The position numbers were made by a program, and so were the translations under genes. From the NCBI RefSeq assembly GCF_047663525.1, contig NC_092587.1:42492501-42556500 (forward strand): 64,000 nt of DNA, written 5' to 3'. The stretch comes from Anas platyrhynchos. Its lineage: Eukaryota; Chordata; Aves; Anseriformes; Anatidae. Positions within the stretch are counted from its first letter, which is position 1. Each line of letters starts with the position of its first letter. The notes under the pieces were generated by a model that saw only the letters and a program-made list of their open reading frames with translations, made no database searches and was not told the origin of the DNA. Shown here one piece after another: positions 9,126-18,842 of the stretch.

Positions 9126-9698
9126 CTGAAAAATATGCTCTAATCCCAACTAACTGCAATGAAATACAAAGTTTCTAGAAAGTCAAAAAATGAAAACAAA
9201 AATTACATAGATTACATTCAGCTGTGCTTAAACAAAGCCCCATGTGGAAACTATGCAAATGTATTTAATATTCACAATAAATTTGATATATTTTTTCATA
9301 CATGCACTTGAAAAGCAGGAAAGCATAAACATTAGGAGTTATTCACCTTGCAGAAACAGATTGATATGTTTGCTGCTTGTTAGGTGTTATAAATGAAGTC
9401 TCAACTCAATCTGAATTTAGTAATATTTACACTTAAAAGGTATAAAAGGCAAGTAAAAAGCACTGGATGTGCGGGGAGTCTACGCTAAACCAACACGCAC
9501 ACACGAACATCAAACATTCTAAATATACAGAACGTTGCTTTACATACTAAACCCGAGTATGCCTATACAATCAGAAAAGGTAACAAACAATCCTTTAAGT
9601 TCCATGACTTAAGAGTCTCCATTTTCCACTCCTTTTCTTGATTACTAAAAAGTCTCCATTTTCCATTCCTTTTGATCAATATGTCTCACTTTAAGTTG
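9126..9698. other. AT-rich sequence, nothing recognised
   Basis: No gene or repeat family recognised. A 23-base motif (AAGTCTCCATTTTCCA with flanks) occurs twice in imperfect form around 9,612-9,673, a small local duplication. Confidence 0.4.
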
Positions 9699-10295
9699 TC
9701 AAGCAACTCGGTCTTCAGGCCTTATGTATCCCGTTCTTCCAAGACTGAAGAAAAACATATCCATCTCCTTTTCAAGGCCAATGAGGCCTGGGTCAAAAGG
9801 CACGTCCAGCTCAGCAGGGGGCGGAACAGCAAAAGCTTTCGATGGCTGTAGCAGCAGAGGGGCCCATGGCGTAGCAGTTGGATCAGCAAAGGAGCCCGCA
9901 GCTCCCTCACTATCTGGCAAACCACACGTTTATGATTGTGGTCCCACAAGGCTCTTTAAGGCCTCGGAGATAGCTCACCAGGTGCCGAGCAATCCCACTG
10001 AAACCTTGTCGTTTCTAGTTGCAGAGTCCCACACCTTGACCTCAGTTTGGTCCCATATTGCAGGCTCATGAATTGTCCGATTGTTAATAAGGAGAATAAG
10101 CTGTAAGGTTACCAGGACAGTCTTTGTTCCTAAGGACGTATGATTCCCCACAATGCGCAGCTGCTTACCAGCAAGAGGCAGTTGTGTGCACGGGTCCGCT
10201 TCTCTCAGCTCGAGCTTCTCTCCAGCTCCAGTGCGCCTGTTTCCAGCGACTTTCTGTACAAGCTTCTCTGAGCAGTTTGCTGAGTCTGGCCGAAC
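9699..10295 (-). pseudogene. Decayed coding sequence of unknown identity
   Basis: One minus-strand frame runs 199 codons from 10,295 to the TGA at 9,701-9,699 with only two internal stops (a TGA after an LLGTW motif and a TAA about 17 codons later). The region is clearly richer in G+C than its surroundings and the conceptual peptide has ordinary composition, with segments such as EPAIWDQTEVKVWDSAT and AELDVPFDPGLIGLEKEMD. Both internal stops could arise from CGA and CAA by single C-to-T changes. I do not recognise the product. A host processed pseudogene and a fragment of an old retroelement are both possible. The plus-strand frame at 9,724-10,071 is its shadow. Confidence 0.35.
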
Positions 10296-11460
10296 CTATC
10301 TTCATGAGGCAATCAATGTGCCTACTCCCGTCCTGGTCTCCATTCTGCCAGCCTGTTCCTCTTCACTTCTTTTTCGTGCTTCTTTATTGATGACGTAACT
10401 TCCTCGTGTTGCCTTTTTTTGTTGAATTTTGTAACATGACTAAAGACTCATCTGTGGTGGTGGCATAGAAAAAGCAGTCCTTCAAGAGTCTTTTTTTTTT
10501 CCTGATATTTAACAACATAGGTTCTGCAGCCTTCTACTGAGTGAAACACAAAAGAATGCTCTCAGCAACAAGCGGTAGTGAAAATGAAATTACATAGGGA
10601 CAATGCTAATGGAGTATTAAAATTTGCTTACATTCCCACACAACAAGGAAATCTTGGAATTACAGCTTCAGTTTTGCTCCTTCCTCCTTTATTACTACAG
10701 CCTTTGTGGTTCAATTATCCCTTGGCAATTCTTCACTGCATTAGCAGCCTTTCAAATATATGTATTACAAAACCACAGCAAATAAAAGCAATGGAGTGAT
10801 CTTACTCATAAGGAGTACTGCTTTGGGGATTTTTGCACTGCCAAGGGACCAGAAAGAGATTTAGCTTCAGTAAAACATGGAACTCAAATAGCATTTCTGC
10901 ATACGTGTTTAAATCCCTCATTCTGTGTATTAATAGAAAGACAGCTGCTTTAGTTTCTGCGTTGCTGCTGTAGTAATATGTAATATTACAAATGCTTGAC
11001 AGCTTTACTAAAGTTTATCTAGCTTTTCCTAGCATAGCTTATCCATTTATACGTGATAGTTTATATGCAGCCTAAGTAAATACTGCAGTCAGAGGTCATG
11101 GCGCTAGAGTTTGAGAAGTCCTGCATAAAGAAGAGATCTCAGAAAAGCAAATTTAAACAACATCAATGCAAAAGTCTTTCTGATCGCTATATTCTTTATC
11201 TGTTGTGACTAGACAGATGAAAATCTATGATGGCAATTTTGCCTTTTAGGTCATTTTCTTTTTTCTTTTATTTATTTCTTTTATTTATGTTTGTTTGTCT
11301 TATTTTAAGAGGCTCTGTACTAATTTTCCTCACAGAATGACTAGCAGAAATATGACCCTTATGCGCCTTTTGTAATTAATTCATTAGGTCAACTCTAACC
11401 ACTAAGCCCATTGTCAGGTTATTTCTATTAGTGATAAGGAGCAATTGACCTTAAAACATT
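10296..11460. other. AT-rich intergenic sequence
   Basis: No supported gene. Poly-T and TTTAT-rich stretches lie near 10,490 and 11,250. No exon of L3MBTL2, the gene expected beyond CHADL from human synteny, was recognised here. Confidence 0.45.
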
Positions 11461-11469
11461 GAAGCCAGG

Positions 11470-12287
11470 TAGATGAGCCTATTCCACAAGGTCTCTTGGC
11501 TCCACCCTTGTGAAGTGAAATCTGCCAGGTGGGGATCATTTGACCTTTGCTATATAGCAAGCTTGTTGGGGGGGGGGGGGGGGGGAGAGTGTCAAGGGAA
11601 AACAGCTGACTTTTTTTGTTGTTTTTTGGACTTCAGTAGAACTTTTGACACAGTTTCCCATAGGATTCCAGTGGACAAAATTTCCAGTACACAGCTGAAC
11701 AAAAACATTACAGGATGGGTGACCAATTGGCTGAAGGGCAGAGCTCAAAGAGCTCTCTTTAGCCTCACTTCAAGCACTGTGTGCAGTTCTGGGCACCACA
11801 GTACAAAAAGGACATGAAACTATTGGAGAGTGTCCAGAGAAGGGCTACAAAGATTAAGGGCCTAGAGGAGAAGATGTATGAAGAGTGGCTGAGGTCACTG
11901 GGCCTGTTCTGCCTGGAAAAGAGGAGGCTGAGGGGAGATCTCATTGCAGTCTACAGCTTCCTCACGATGGGGAGCGGAGGAGAAGGCGCTGATCTATTCT
12001 CTTTAGTCACCAGTGATAGGACCCAGGGGAATGGTGTTAAGCTGAGGCAGGAGGGGCTCAGGCTAGACATCAGGAAGAGGTTCTTCACTGAGAGGGTTGT
12101 CACACACTGGAACAGGCTCCCCAGGGAAGCAATCACTGCACCAAGCCTGTCAGAGTTTAATAAGCGATTGGACTGTGCACTTAGTCACATGGTTTGAATT
12201 TTTGGGTAGACTTGTGTGGTGCCAGGAATTGGACTCAATGATCCTTATGGGTCCCTTCCAGCTCGGGAGATTCTATGATTCTATGGA
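11470..12287 (+). mobile_element. CR1 LINE fragment, 3' portion of ORF2 with tail
   Basis: The part at 11,600-11,770 translates to reverse-transcriptase-like motifs in broken frames (DFSRTFDTVSHRI, NWLKGRAQRA). The part at 11,781-12,197 is the typical CR1 ORF2 C-terminus ([23 protein letters not shown]). It ends with ATTCTATGATTCTATG at 12,270-12,285, the diagnostic CR1 3' repeat. The two protein parts are joined by a deletion, and an 18-G run (11,568-11,585) interrupts the 5' portion. The element runs antisense to CHADL and its tail contains the CHADL stop codon. CR1 is the dominant LINE of birds. Confidence 0.93.
11568..11585 (+). repeat. Run of 18 G
   Basis: A homopolymer inside the CR1 fragment, prone to polymerase slippage and sequencing error; its length should be treated as uncertain. 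Confidence 0.9.
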
Positions 12288-15024
12288 GCCTCTGAGCGCC
12301 AGTTTTCCTGACCTCTTTTTCTTGCTGGGCTTCCCTGAAGCCTTGGCTTGGTCAGGACTGGCTCTTCTGGCTCCCCAGCCAGGGCAGCTTTGGAAAGTGG
12401 TGGAAATTTTCACTTTCTGACCCTTGGCTTCTGGAGGGGACCCACAGGTGGCTCCTACACGCAGGTTGAGCTTCTCAATCCACCTGGAAAAGAAGCAGAA
12501 GGCCAGAGAAGGGAAGGGGTGAGGAAAAAGGCAAAACCACGTGGGTGTGAGTTGCTTCAAAGCCCAGCCAGGTTGCTCAGGGCTTCATATGAGTGGGCTT
12601 TGAATACCTGCCCACCCCAGTTCCTCACCGCTTTCCTTATGCCAAGCAGGCCCAGGCTATTTTCCTCTTTGCACCTCTATTTCCCTCTTAATGCCTCTGA
12701 TGTCCCTGTGTCCCCAGTGTGGCAGGGCTGGCTGTCCCCCTGCAACACTCACCGGCGCAGGGGAAGGAGCTGGCAGTCGCAGTGGAAAGGCACGTCCCTC
12801 AGGTTGAGGATTTCCAGCCCCGTGAAGTTGCTCATGGCGGGGATGTTGCTCATGGTGTTGTTCTCCAGGTGGAGGCTTTTGATCTTGGCTCCAAGGCCAG
12901 CAAATGCACCAGGGGAGACCTGCAACAAAGCAAGGGCGAGTCAAGAAGGTCCTTGTGGAGGGGAGCAAAACACTGATGGGAACTGGGGACAGCTTGGAGC
13001 AAGCTCCAGCCAAGCCTGAGGAACTTTCTGGTCCCATTTGGGCTGTGGAGCATCTCCCGAAGCTTTGGGAGCTGAGGGACACCCAGGGGACAAACGTCCC
13101 TACCGGGGCCTGGGCCACGGTCACACATACCTGCTTCAGACCCATGTTGTCCAGGTAGAGGTGCTGCAGGGTGCTGGCCACAGGCAAGAAGGCACTGTCC
13201 CCTATGTGCCTGATGGGGTTCTGGGACAGCTTCAGCTCGCTCAGGGCAGGCAGGCCCCTCAGGGAGGCTGTGGGCACCTCTGCCAGAAGGTTTCTCTCCA
13301 GGTGCAGCTTCTCCAGCATCTTGGTGGGAGCCAGGGCAGCGGGGGCAATGCTCCTGATGGCATTCCCAGCAAGGTAGAGCTCACGCAGCCCCACCAGCCC
13401 GGCCAGGTCACCCTCAGCCAGCTCCCTGATGGTGTTGTGCTGCAGGTAGAGGGAGAAGAGGTTGGGCAGGAGCCGGAAGGCTCCTGGGGGCACCCGTGTG
13501 AAGGCGTTGCGGTCCAGGTGCAGGTAGGCAAGCCGTGGGGCCCCCTGGAAGGCAGCAGGCGCCAGGGCGGAGAGGCGGTTGTCAGAGAGGTAGAGATAGA
13601 CTAAGTGCTTCAGCCCCAGCAGTGCCCTGGGGCGCAGCTCCTCGATGCCGCAGTGCTGCAGGTGGAGGGACACCAGCTCTTCCAGGCCGGGGAAGGCGCC
13701 CGGGGGCACCGTCCTGAAGGCATTTCGGCGCAGGTCAAGAAGACGGGTGTCCCCGGGGAAGCCATGGGGAATTTCCCGCAGGGCTTGGTTCTCGCAGTTG
13801 GCGTGGTGGAAGTCAGGGGAGCAGGAGCAGCCCGGGGGGCACTGCCTGCTCCTAGGTACCCCCAGCCGCACTGAGGGCATGGTGGGGCTGGGGGAAGGTG
13901 GCTGGGGGAGGCCGCACCTCATCTCGGGGGGCCGCAGGGAGTCGAGGGACCGGCCACGGAGGGCAGGGGGCTCGGTGCAGGTCCCCTCTGCCTGCACCCA
14001 TGCCCGCCCCAACCAGCGGTGGAAGGGGAGCAGGAGGCAGGAGCAGAGCAAGGGGTTCCCGGCCAGGTTGACCTTCGCCAGCTGCCTGACCCCGGCCAAG
14101 GCGGGTAAGCCCCGCAGCTGGTTGTGGGACAGATCCAGCGCCCGCAGCTGGGGGCTGCGGGTGAAGGCGTCGGGCGCCACGTCCTGGAGGGCTGCGTGGT
14201 CCAGGGAGAGGTGCTTCAGGGAGGCCATGGCCACGGCCTCCTCGGACAGGTAGGTGATGGGGTTGTGGCCCAGGTCCAGCCGGGTGGCCTCGCTCAGCCG
14301 CGCCAGGGCCTCGCCGGGCAGCGCCTGCAGCTCGTTGTGGTCCAGGCTCAGCCGGTGCAGGGCGGGCAGGGCAGTGAAGGCCTCACTGCCCAGGACGTGG
14401 AGGGTGTTGTGGGACAGCCGGAGCCACCTGAGGACCTGCAGGCCCTGGAAGACCATGTCTGGGAGGTAAACCAGGGCATTCTCCCTCAGGTCGAGGAGAG
14501 TGAGGGACCCCAGCCGGCTGAAAGCACCCGGCTGGATCTCCTCAATGCGGTTCTTCTTCAGGATGAGCTGCTGGAGGGAGGACAGCCCATCCAGGGACTC
14601 CTGGTAGAGGATGGTGATGCTGTTGGAGGCCAGGTTGAGGTACAGCAGCCGCCCCAGCCCCCGGAAAGCCCCTTCCTCCAACCTCTCCACCTTGCAGCGC
14701 TGCAGGTCCAAGTGCGTGAGGTATGGGGTGGGGAGGAAGGCTCCCACCGGGACCACCGTGAAGCTGTTGCCCCGAAGGTCCAGTTTCTTGGTGAGCTGCA
14801 GGTCACGCAAAGCACCACATTAACCTCAGGGGCTGCAACCCTTCCCCATCCCTGTCCTCCCCCAGCTCCTCGCCCACCTCAGGGACGCTGCCAGGCACAG
14901 CCGTGAGGTTCCTGTTGAGGCACAGGACGTGGGCGCGGAGGTTGTCACAGACACAGGCTGCAGGGCAGCGGGTGGCAGCCGCCCCTCCCAGCACCAAGGC
15001 CACGGCGAGCAGGAACAGCCCCAT
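12273..15024 (-). CDS. CHADL: Chondroadherin-like protein, secreted LRR protein (complete)
   Basis: Coding exons: 15,024-14,878; 14,795-13,131; 12,919-12,753; 12,483-12,273 (stop TAG at 12,275-12,273). All junctions are GT-AG and total 2,190 nt, 729 residues; human CHADL is about 760. Residues 1-18 form a signal peptide, followed by an LRRNT cysteine cluster (C20, C24, C26, C35) and leucine-rich repeats with LxxLxLxxN signatures. A first LRRCT cap (CSCLLLPFHRWL) ends this block. A second LRRNT (CPPGCSC), a second LRR block and a second LRRCT (FHCDCQLLPL onward, ending near SCPGWGARR) follow. CHADL is known as an extracellular cartilage-matrix protein that binds collagen and restrains chondrocyte differentiation. 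The second exon encodes 555 residues. The C-terminus is basic (SKKKRSGK) and its last codons lie in CR1 sequence. The start ATG gives the signal peptide directly. Confidence 0.93.
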
Positions 15025-16290
15025 GGCGGGGGCACCTGCAGCTGGGGAGAGGCAGCAGTGAGGGGCCAGGCTCCTGTGCTCTCCCCGGTGGCATCTGCTG
15101 ATGACACTGGGGTACAGAGACCATTGCCACAAGCCGGGATAGCCTCTTCTTCTAACACTCATGGGGAATTGGCTTTGAGCAGGCACCCCCCCCCCTTACT
15201 GCTAGCATTGAATCGTCTCGATCTCTGTCGATCTCAGTCCTTCCACATCCAAAGCTCAGGTCTCATAAGGCACACAGGTTTAGCTACCCACGGCTCGCTG
15301 AGCTGCCACGCCGCGCCTGGAGCTAGCAGTTCCTGGCGTTTTGTGGGACAATGCTCGCCACTGTTAAGCTGCAGGAAGGAGCTGGTTGATTTTGGCCAGG
15401 AGGGAGCGAGCCCCTAGGGGAAGAGGTACCGGAGAGGGGCCGAGGCTGGAGTGAGCACAGGGGGAGGCAGCGGTGTCCTAGCACCCCCACGGTATGGGGA
15501 GCAGCAGCAGCGGGGTCTAGCAAGACTCAAACACATGGGTGCCTGTCCACTTGTTTTCCCCCCCCCCCCAGCTCACACCGGGATCACCTCCCACCAAGAC
15601 GATGTCCCCAGGCTGCCCACAGCTGGAAACAGTTGCTGCTGCCTGGCATGTCCCAGTCCCACGCACCTTGGGGGGGTCACGCTGTGGGTTCCTGGTCCTC
15701 AGGAGATGGCAAAGGAGGAGGGAAAGCTGCTGCTCAGTCCAGTGGCTGCCCAGCTTCTGTGCCTTCCCTGTGCCTGCACTGGTATTTATAGGAGCGAGCG
15801 CTCCAAGAGTAAGCACTGGGGCCCTTTGTGGCACTTTTTCCTCTCAGGGCTGGCTGAATGCCAGAAGTACATGAGGAGGAGGGGGAGGAATGGGAAAATA
15901 TCGCTGGAGTAGGGAAGCCGTCCAGGCATTGCATCACCTCTGTTGCAGGACGACCAATGTCAAGCAGCTGAAGCGAGTGGGAAATTTGAACTGGCCCTTT
16001 TCTGTCACCATCTGCTTACAGCACCATAAATGTGGGTGCGTGGTGCCAAAAGGCGACATCCATCCACTGGTGTGGCCACAGCAGTGAGGCCGAAAGAAAG
16101 GAAAGCTGCCACATTTGCCATCCCCACTTCTAATTTTTAATTTTTTTCTGTTTTTGAAGAGGCCAGGGGCGACAGTGCCTGTGCGAAGTGTCATTTGCTT
16201 GCAGGCGGCTATGGGGAGGGCTTTCATTTTCCTGTATGACTCATTATTTCATTTTTTGGCTATGCATTTGACCCTGCAGCCCACAGGTCC
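15025..16290. other. CHADL upstream region
   Basis: Should hold the CHADL promoter and any 5' untranslated exon. No TATA box or transcript start can be fixed. No protein-coding exon is supported; frames on both strands here are short and lack conserved motifs. Several C or G homopolymers are present (for example near 15,187 and 15,560). Confidence 0.5.
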
Positions 16291-16299
16291 CACATGGAG

Positions 16300-16560
16300 C
16301 AGATCTCCACGCTGCAGCCTCCCTGTGGGTGGAGGAGCCCCCAGTGGAGCAGGTGGATGTGGCCTGGAGGAGGCTGCGGCCCACGGAGAGCCCCCGCAGG
16401 AGCAGGCCCCAGGCCGGAGCTGCAGCCCGTGGAGAGGAGCCCACGCAGGAGCAGGGGGTCCCGTGCTGGAGCAGTTTGCTTCTGGGGGATGGACGAGGCT
16501 GAGCAACTGGCTGCCCCGCACGGAGGACAATGATCACCACAGCTATAAGGCCAGCTGAAG
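16300..16560. repeat. G+C-rich internally repetitive segment, probable interspersed repeat
   Basis: Variants of a motif like GGAGAGGAGCCCACGCAGGAGCAG recur at roughly 35-70 base spacing between 16,370 and 16,480, giving Ala/Gly/Arg-rich open frames on both strands. The pattern resembles an avian interspersed repeat I cannot name with certainty. No gene is claimed. Confidence 0.4.
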
Positions 16561-16659
16561 GCCCTCCATCCCCTGCACCAAGGAGCCCCACAGCACCCAT
16601 GTAAGCAGCCCTGTGAGTCTCAGCATGCTGCTGAGCTTGTCCTCACCCACCAGCAGTCC

Positions 16660-17200
16660 AGCTGAGAGAGGGAGTTAGAACATAATAACTCACTAACCTT
16701 TTAGAAAAGAATTTGCTAACTTCTAGAAAAGGGGAAACTGAAAGAGGGAGTTAGAGGGAAGTAGAGAGAGTGCTGACAGCATGAACAAACTAATTAAAGC
16801 AAGAAGCCTCGGGCCCCTTTACCAAGGTCAGTCTCCTAATAAGAGTGTGAGCCTGGGCAGAAACTGGTCCTGGGGATGGACAAGAGCCAAGGAGCAACTG
16901 AGTCTGCGTAAAGACAAGAGGTCAAGTAGTGGTGATAAGGAAGTCATCAATCTTCATCCCCACAACCCCATGGGAGGAGTTTATGGAAATGACTGCTTGG
17001 AACTAATCTTAATACAAAGCAGGGACAGGTTATGAATACATGTACGTATAGGCAAGTTGTGAAACTTCAATATGTAACTCATTACTGCATAAAACCAAGG
17101 CAAATTGCCGCATCAGCTGTGCACAACTTTGGTGGGACTCCCCTCCCTCCCCCGTGCTGCCCAGCGCTGAATAAACGTACCTACATACATGAAAAGCTTG
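16660..17200 (+). mobile_element. Possible solo LTR of an endogenous retrovirus
   Basis: The 3' part has LTR-like order: a CATAAAACC TATA-like box near 17,088, a G+C-rich stretch, then CAGCGCTGAATAAACG with an AATAAA near 17,170. Upstream are direct repeats of GAGGGAGTTAGA (16,667 and 16,744). I could not define TG...CA ends or a target duplication, so the borders are approximate. No internal retroviral sequence accompanies it. Confidence 0.35.
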
Positions 17201-17377
17201 TACCCAAAGGCCAGCACCTCTCCCCCCAGAGTGCTGCTTTCCTGAGGCTGCCAGAGCCAGCCACACCACCTCCCCCAGCCCCCCCCTTCTCTCCGCTCAC
17301 CGTTATCTCACCTCGACCCAGAACCTGGAGGAATTTAAGCAGAGAGCACAGGCACATTGGTCTTGCACATACCACAG

Positions 17378-17383
17378 TTTATT
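17378..17383 (-). terminator. Candidate RANGAP1 polyadenylation signal
   Basis: AATAAA on the minus strand, 1.46 kb after the RANGAP1 stop. Other AATAAA-like motifs may serve; transcript ends are needed. Confidence 0.35.
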
Positions 17384-18069
17384 TCATCCAGTGCCCCACA
17401 CCCTTTCTTTTCCATCAACGCTGCCTGCAAATCCTGCGAGTAAACGCCAGCTTTTCCTGCATTTATGGCAAGCATGAAGGCCTCTGCCAGCTGTGGCAGA
17501 TTGCTTCCCCCCACCCCCCCCAATTAATTAATTAGTATTAGACTAACTCCACATCATTAACTTCTCCTGACACTGGCACTATTTATGGTGTAGTCAAGTG
17601 TGAGGTCTGGTGAGGAAGGATGAATGATGAACAGTCTCCTTCAGCTAAGAGCAGGTAGGGAATGATCAGCCTTAGTAGAAGGAAAACTTTTTTTTTTTCC
17701 CCCTCTTTTTTTTTTTTTTTTATCACCTAAAGAGATGTGTTGATTCTCAGAGGCTTGAAAGAAGGAGCAGAACCAGCTTCTGCACTCAGAAGCAGCGCAG
17801 GTAGGTGCCACAAGCATGCACACAGATGAACAATCCCCCATAGGGAGGTTTAGGGACACCTGCTGCTACTCCTCCATGGCAAGAAGAGGTGCAGCCCTAC
17901 CCCCAGGAATTCAGCACAGCCCCGATTGTTTGTGCTCATACATGTGCACAGCCTTCAAACACGTGAACAGTGCACTGTTTTACCAAAAGGGAGGAGAGGA
18001 GGGAGAAGGGGAACACATTCCACGGGGACTTCATGGATTGTATTCATTTCCAAACCCAGCCTATTTAAC

Positions 18070-18118
18070 TAGGAAGAGAAGGGAAAGGGACAGGGAAAGG
18101 GAGGGAAAGAGGGAAACT
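18070..18118 (+). repeat. Purine-only GGGAAA/GGGAGG tract
   Basis: Nearly uninterrupted A/G sequence built on GGGAAAG units, a candidate triplex (H-DNA) former, within the presumed RANGAP1 3' UTR. Confidence 0.7.
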
Positions 18119-18842
18119 ACACAAGCAGTGACAGAAAAGTTACAATAAAAATATGCTTGCTCCCTTAAGCAATGGCCACCAGGGTCAGCCACACAACACA
18201 GACATTCCAAGCCACGGCAGCAGGGTAGTAGGATATTGAAATACACGTCAGCCACACGGTGCCTTCAAGAAATGGACTCGGAAGAAGAAGCAAAGGGGAG
18301 CACACCTTGCCCCTCTGTGACCCGGCAGCAGCAGAAGGGGGTCAAGCACTCCCCTGGCCTGGAGAAGCAAGGGCAGCAGTAGCAGCGTAGCCTCCCCCCT
18401 GCACAGTGCTGGATGCTGTCAGGCAGGAGTCACAGTCTAATAAAATTAAATGGACAACGGGGTTGATCCTGATGAGAGCGCTTCTGGGCTCTTTGTTAGG
18501 CTTGGCACACCCTTGCCAATGCTATGGAAGTGGAAAAGGATTCTTCTTTTCAATTCATGCCGAGCTCAGAGCAGCATTGACTTAGTCTAGCGTAAGCATC
18601 TGCCCTGCAGAGCAGGGAGTCACTTCACGAGGAGTAGAATAAAAAAAATTCAGCAGGATTTGTCCAAGTTTATGAAAGCAGAAGGAAGGACACACCTCCT
18701 ACAGGGAGAATAAAAAAAAAAAAAAAAAAAGACGACAGCATGTCTGCATGGGCTCCAGGATCTTCTCCCACTATGCAGCTCCAAGTTCTCTGCTGATGAC
18801 AGTCCTATGAGGAGGGAAGGGCACAGCAGCATCTCTTGCCTC

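Larger units (their letters stand above)
17230..18842 (-). other. RANGAP1: RANGAP1 3' untranslated region (approximate)
   Basis: Sequence after the RANGAP1 stop on the minus strand. An AATAAA (complement TTTATT at 17,378-17,383) followed by a TG-rich stretch is a plausible polyadenylation site, giving a 3' UTR of about 1.5 kb; the site is inferred from motif only. The region includes a purine-rich tract (18,070-18,118), a T-rich run near 17,690-17,720 and an A-rich run near 18,713-18,730. Confidence 0.4.

Noticed and set aside
7464-11460. L3MBTL2 exons expected from human gene order
   Set aside because: Both strands were read for MBT or FCS zinc-finger motifs and none was recognised.
12719-14906. 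Long plus-strand frames (for example 13,038-13,604 and 14,124-14,906)
   Set aside because: They are antisense shadows of the G+C-rich CHADL exons, which carry the conserved LRR and cysteine motifs.
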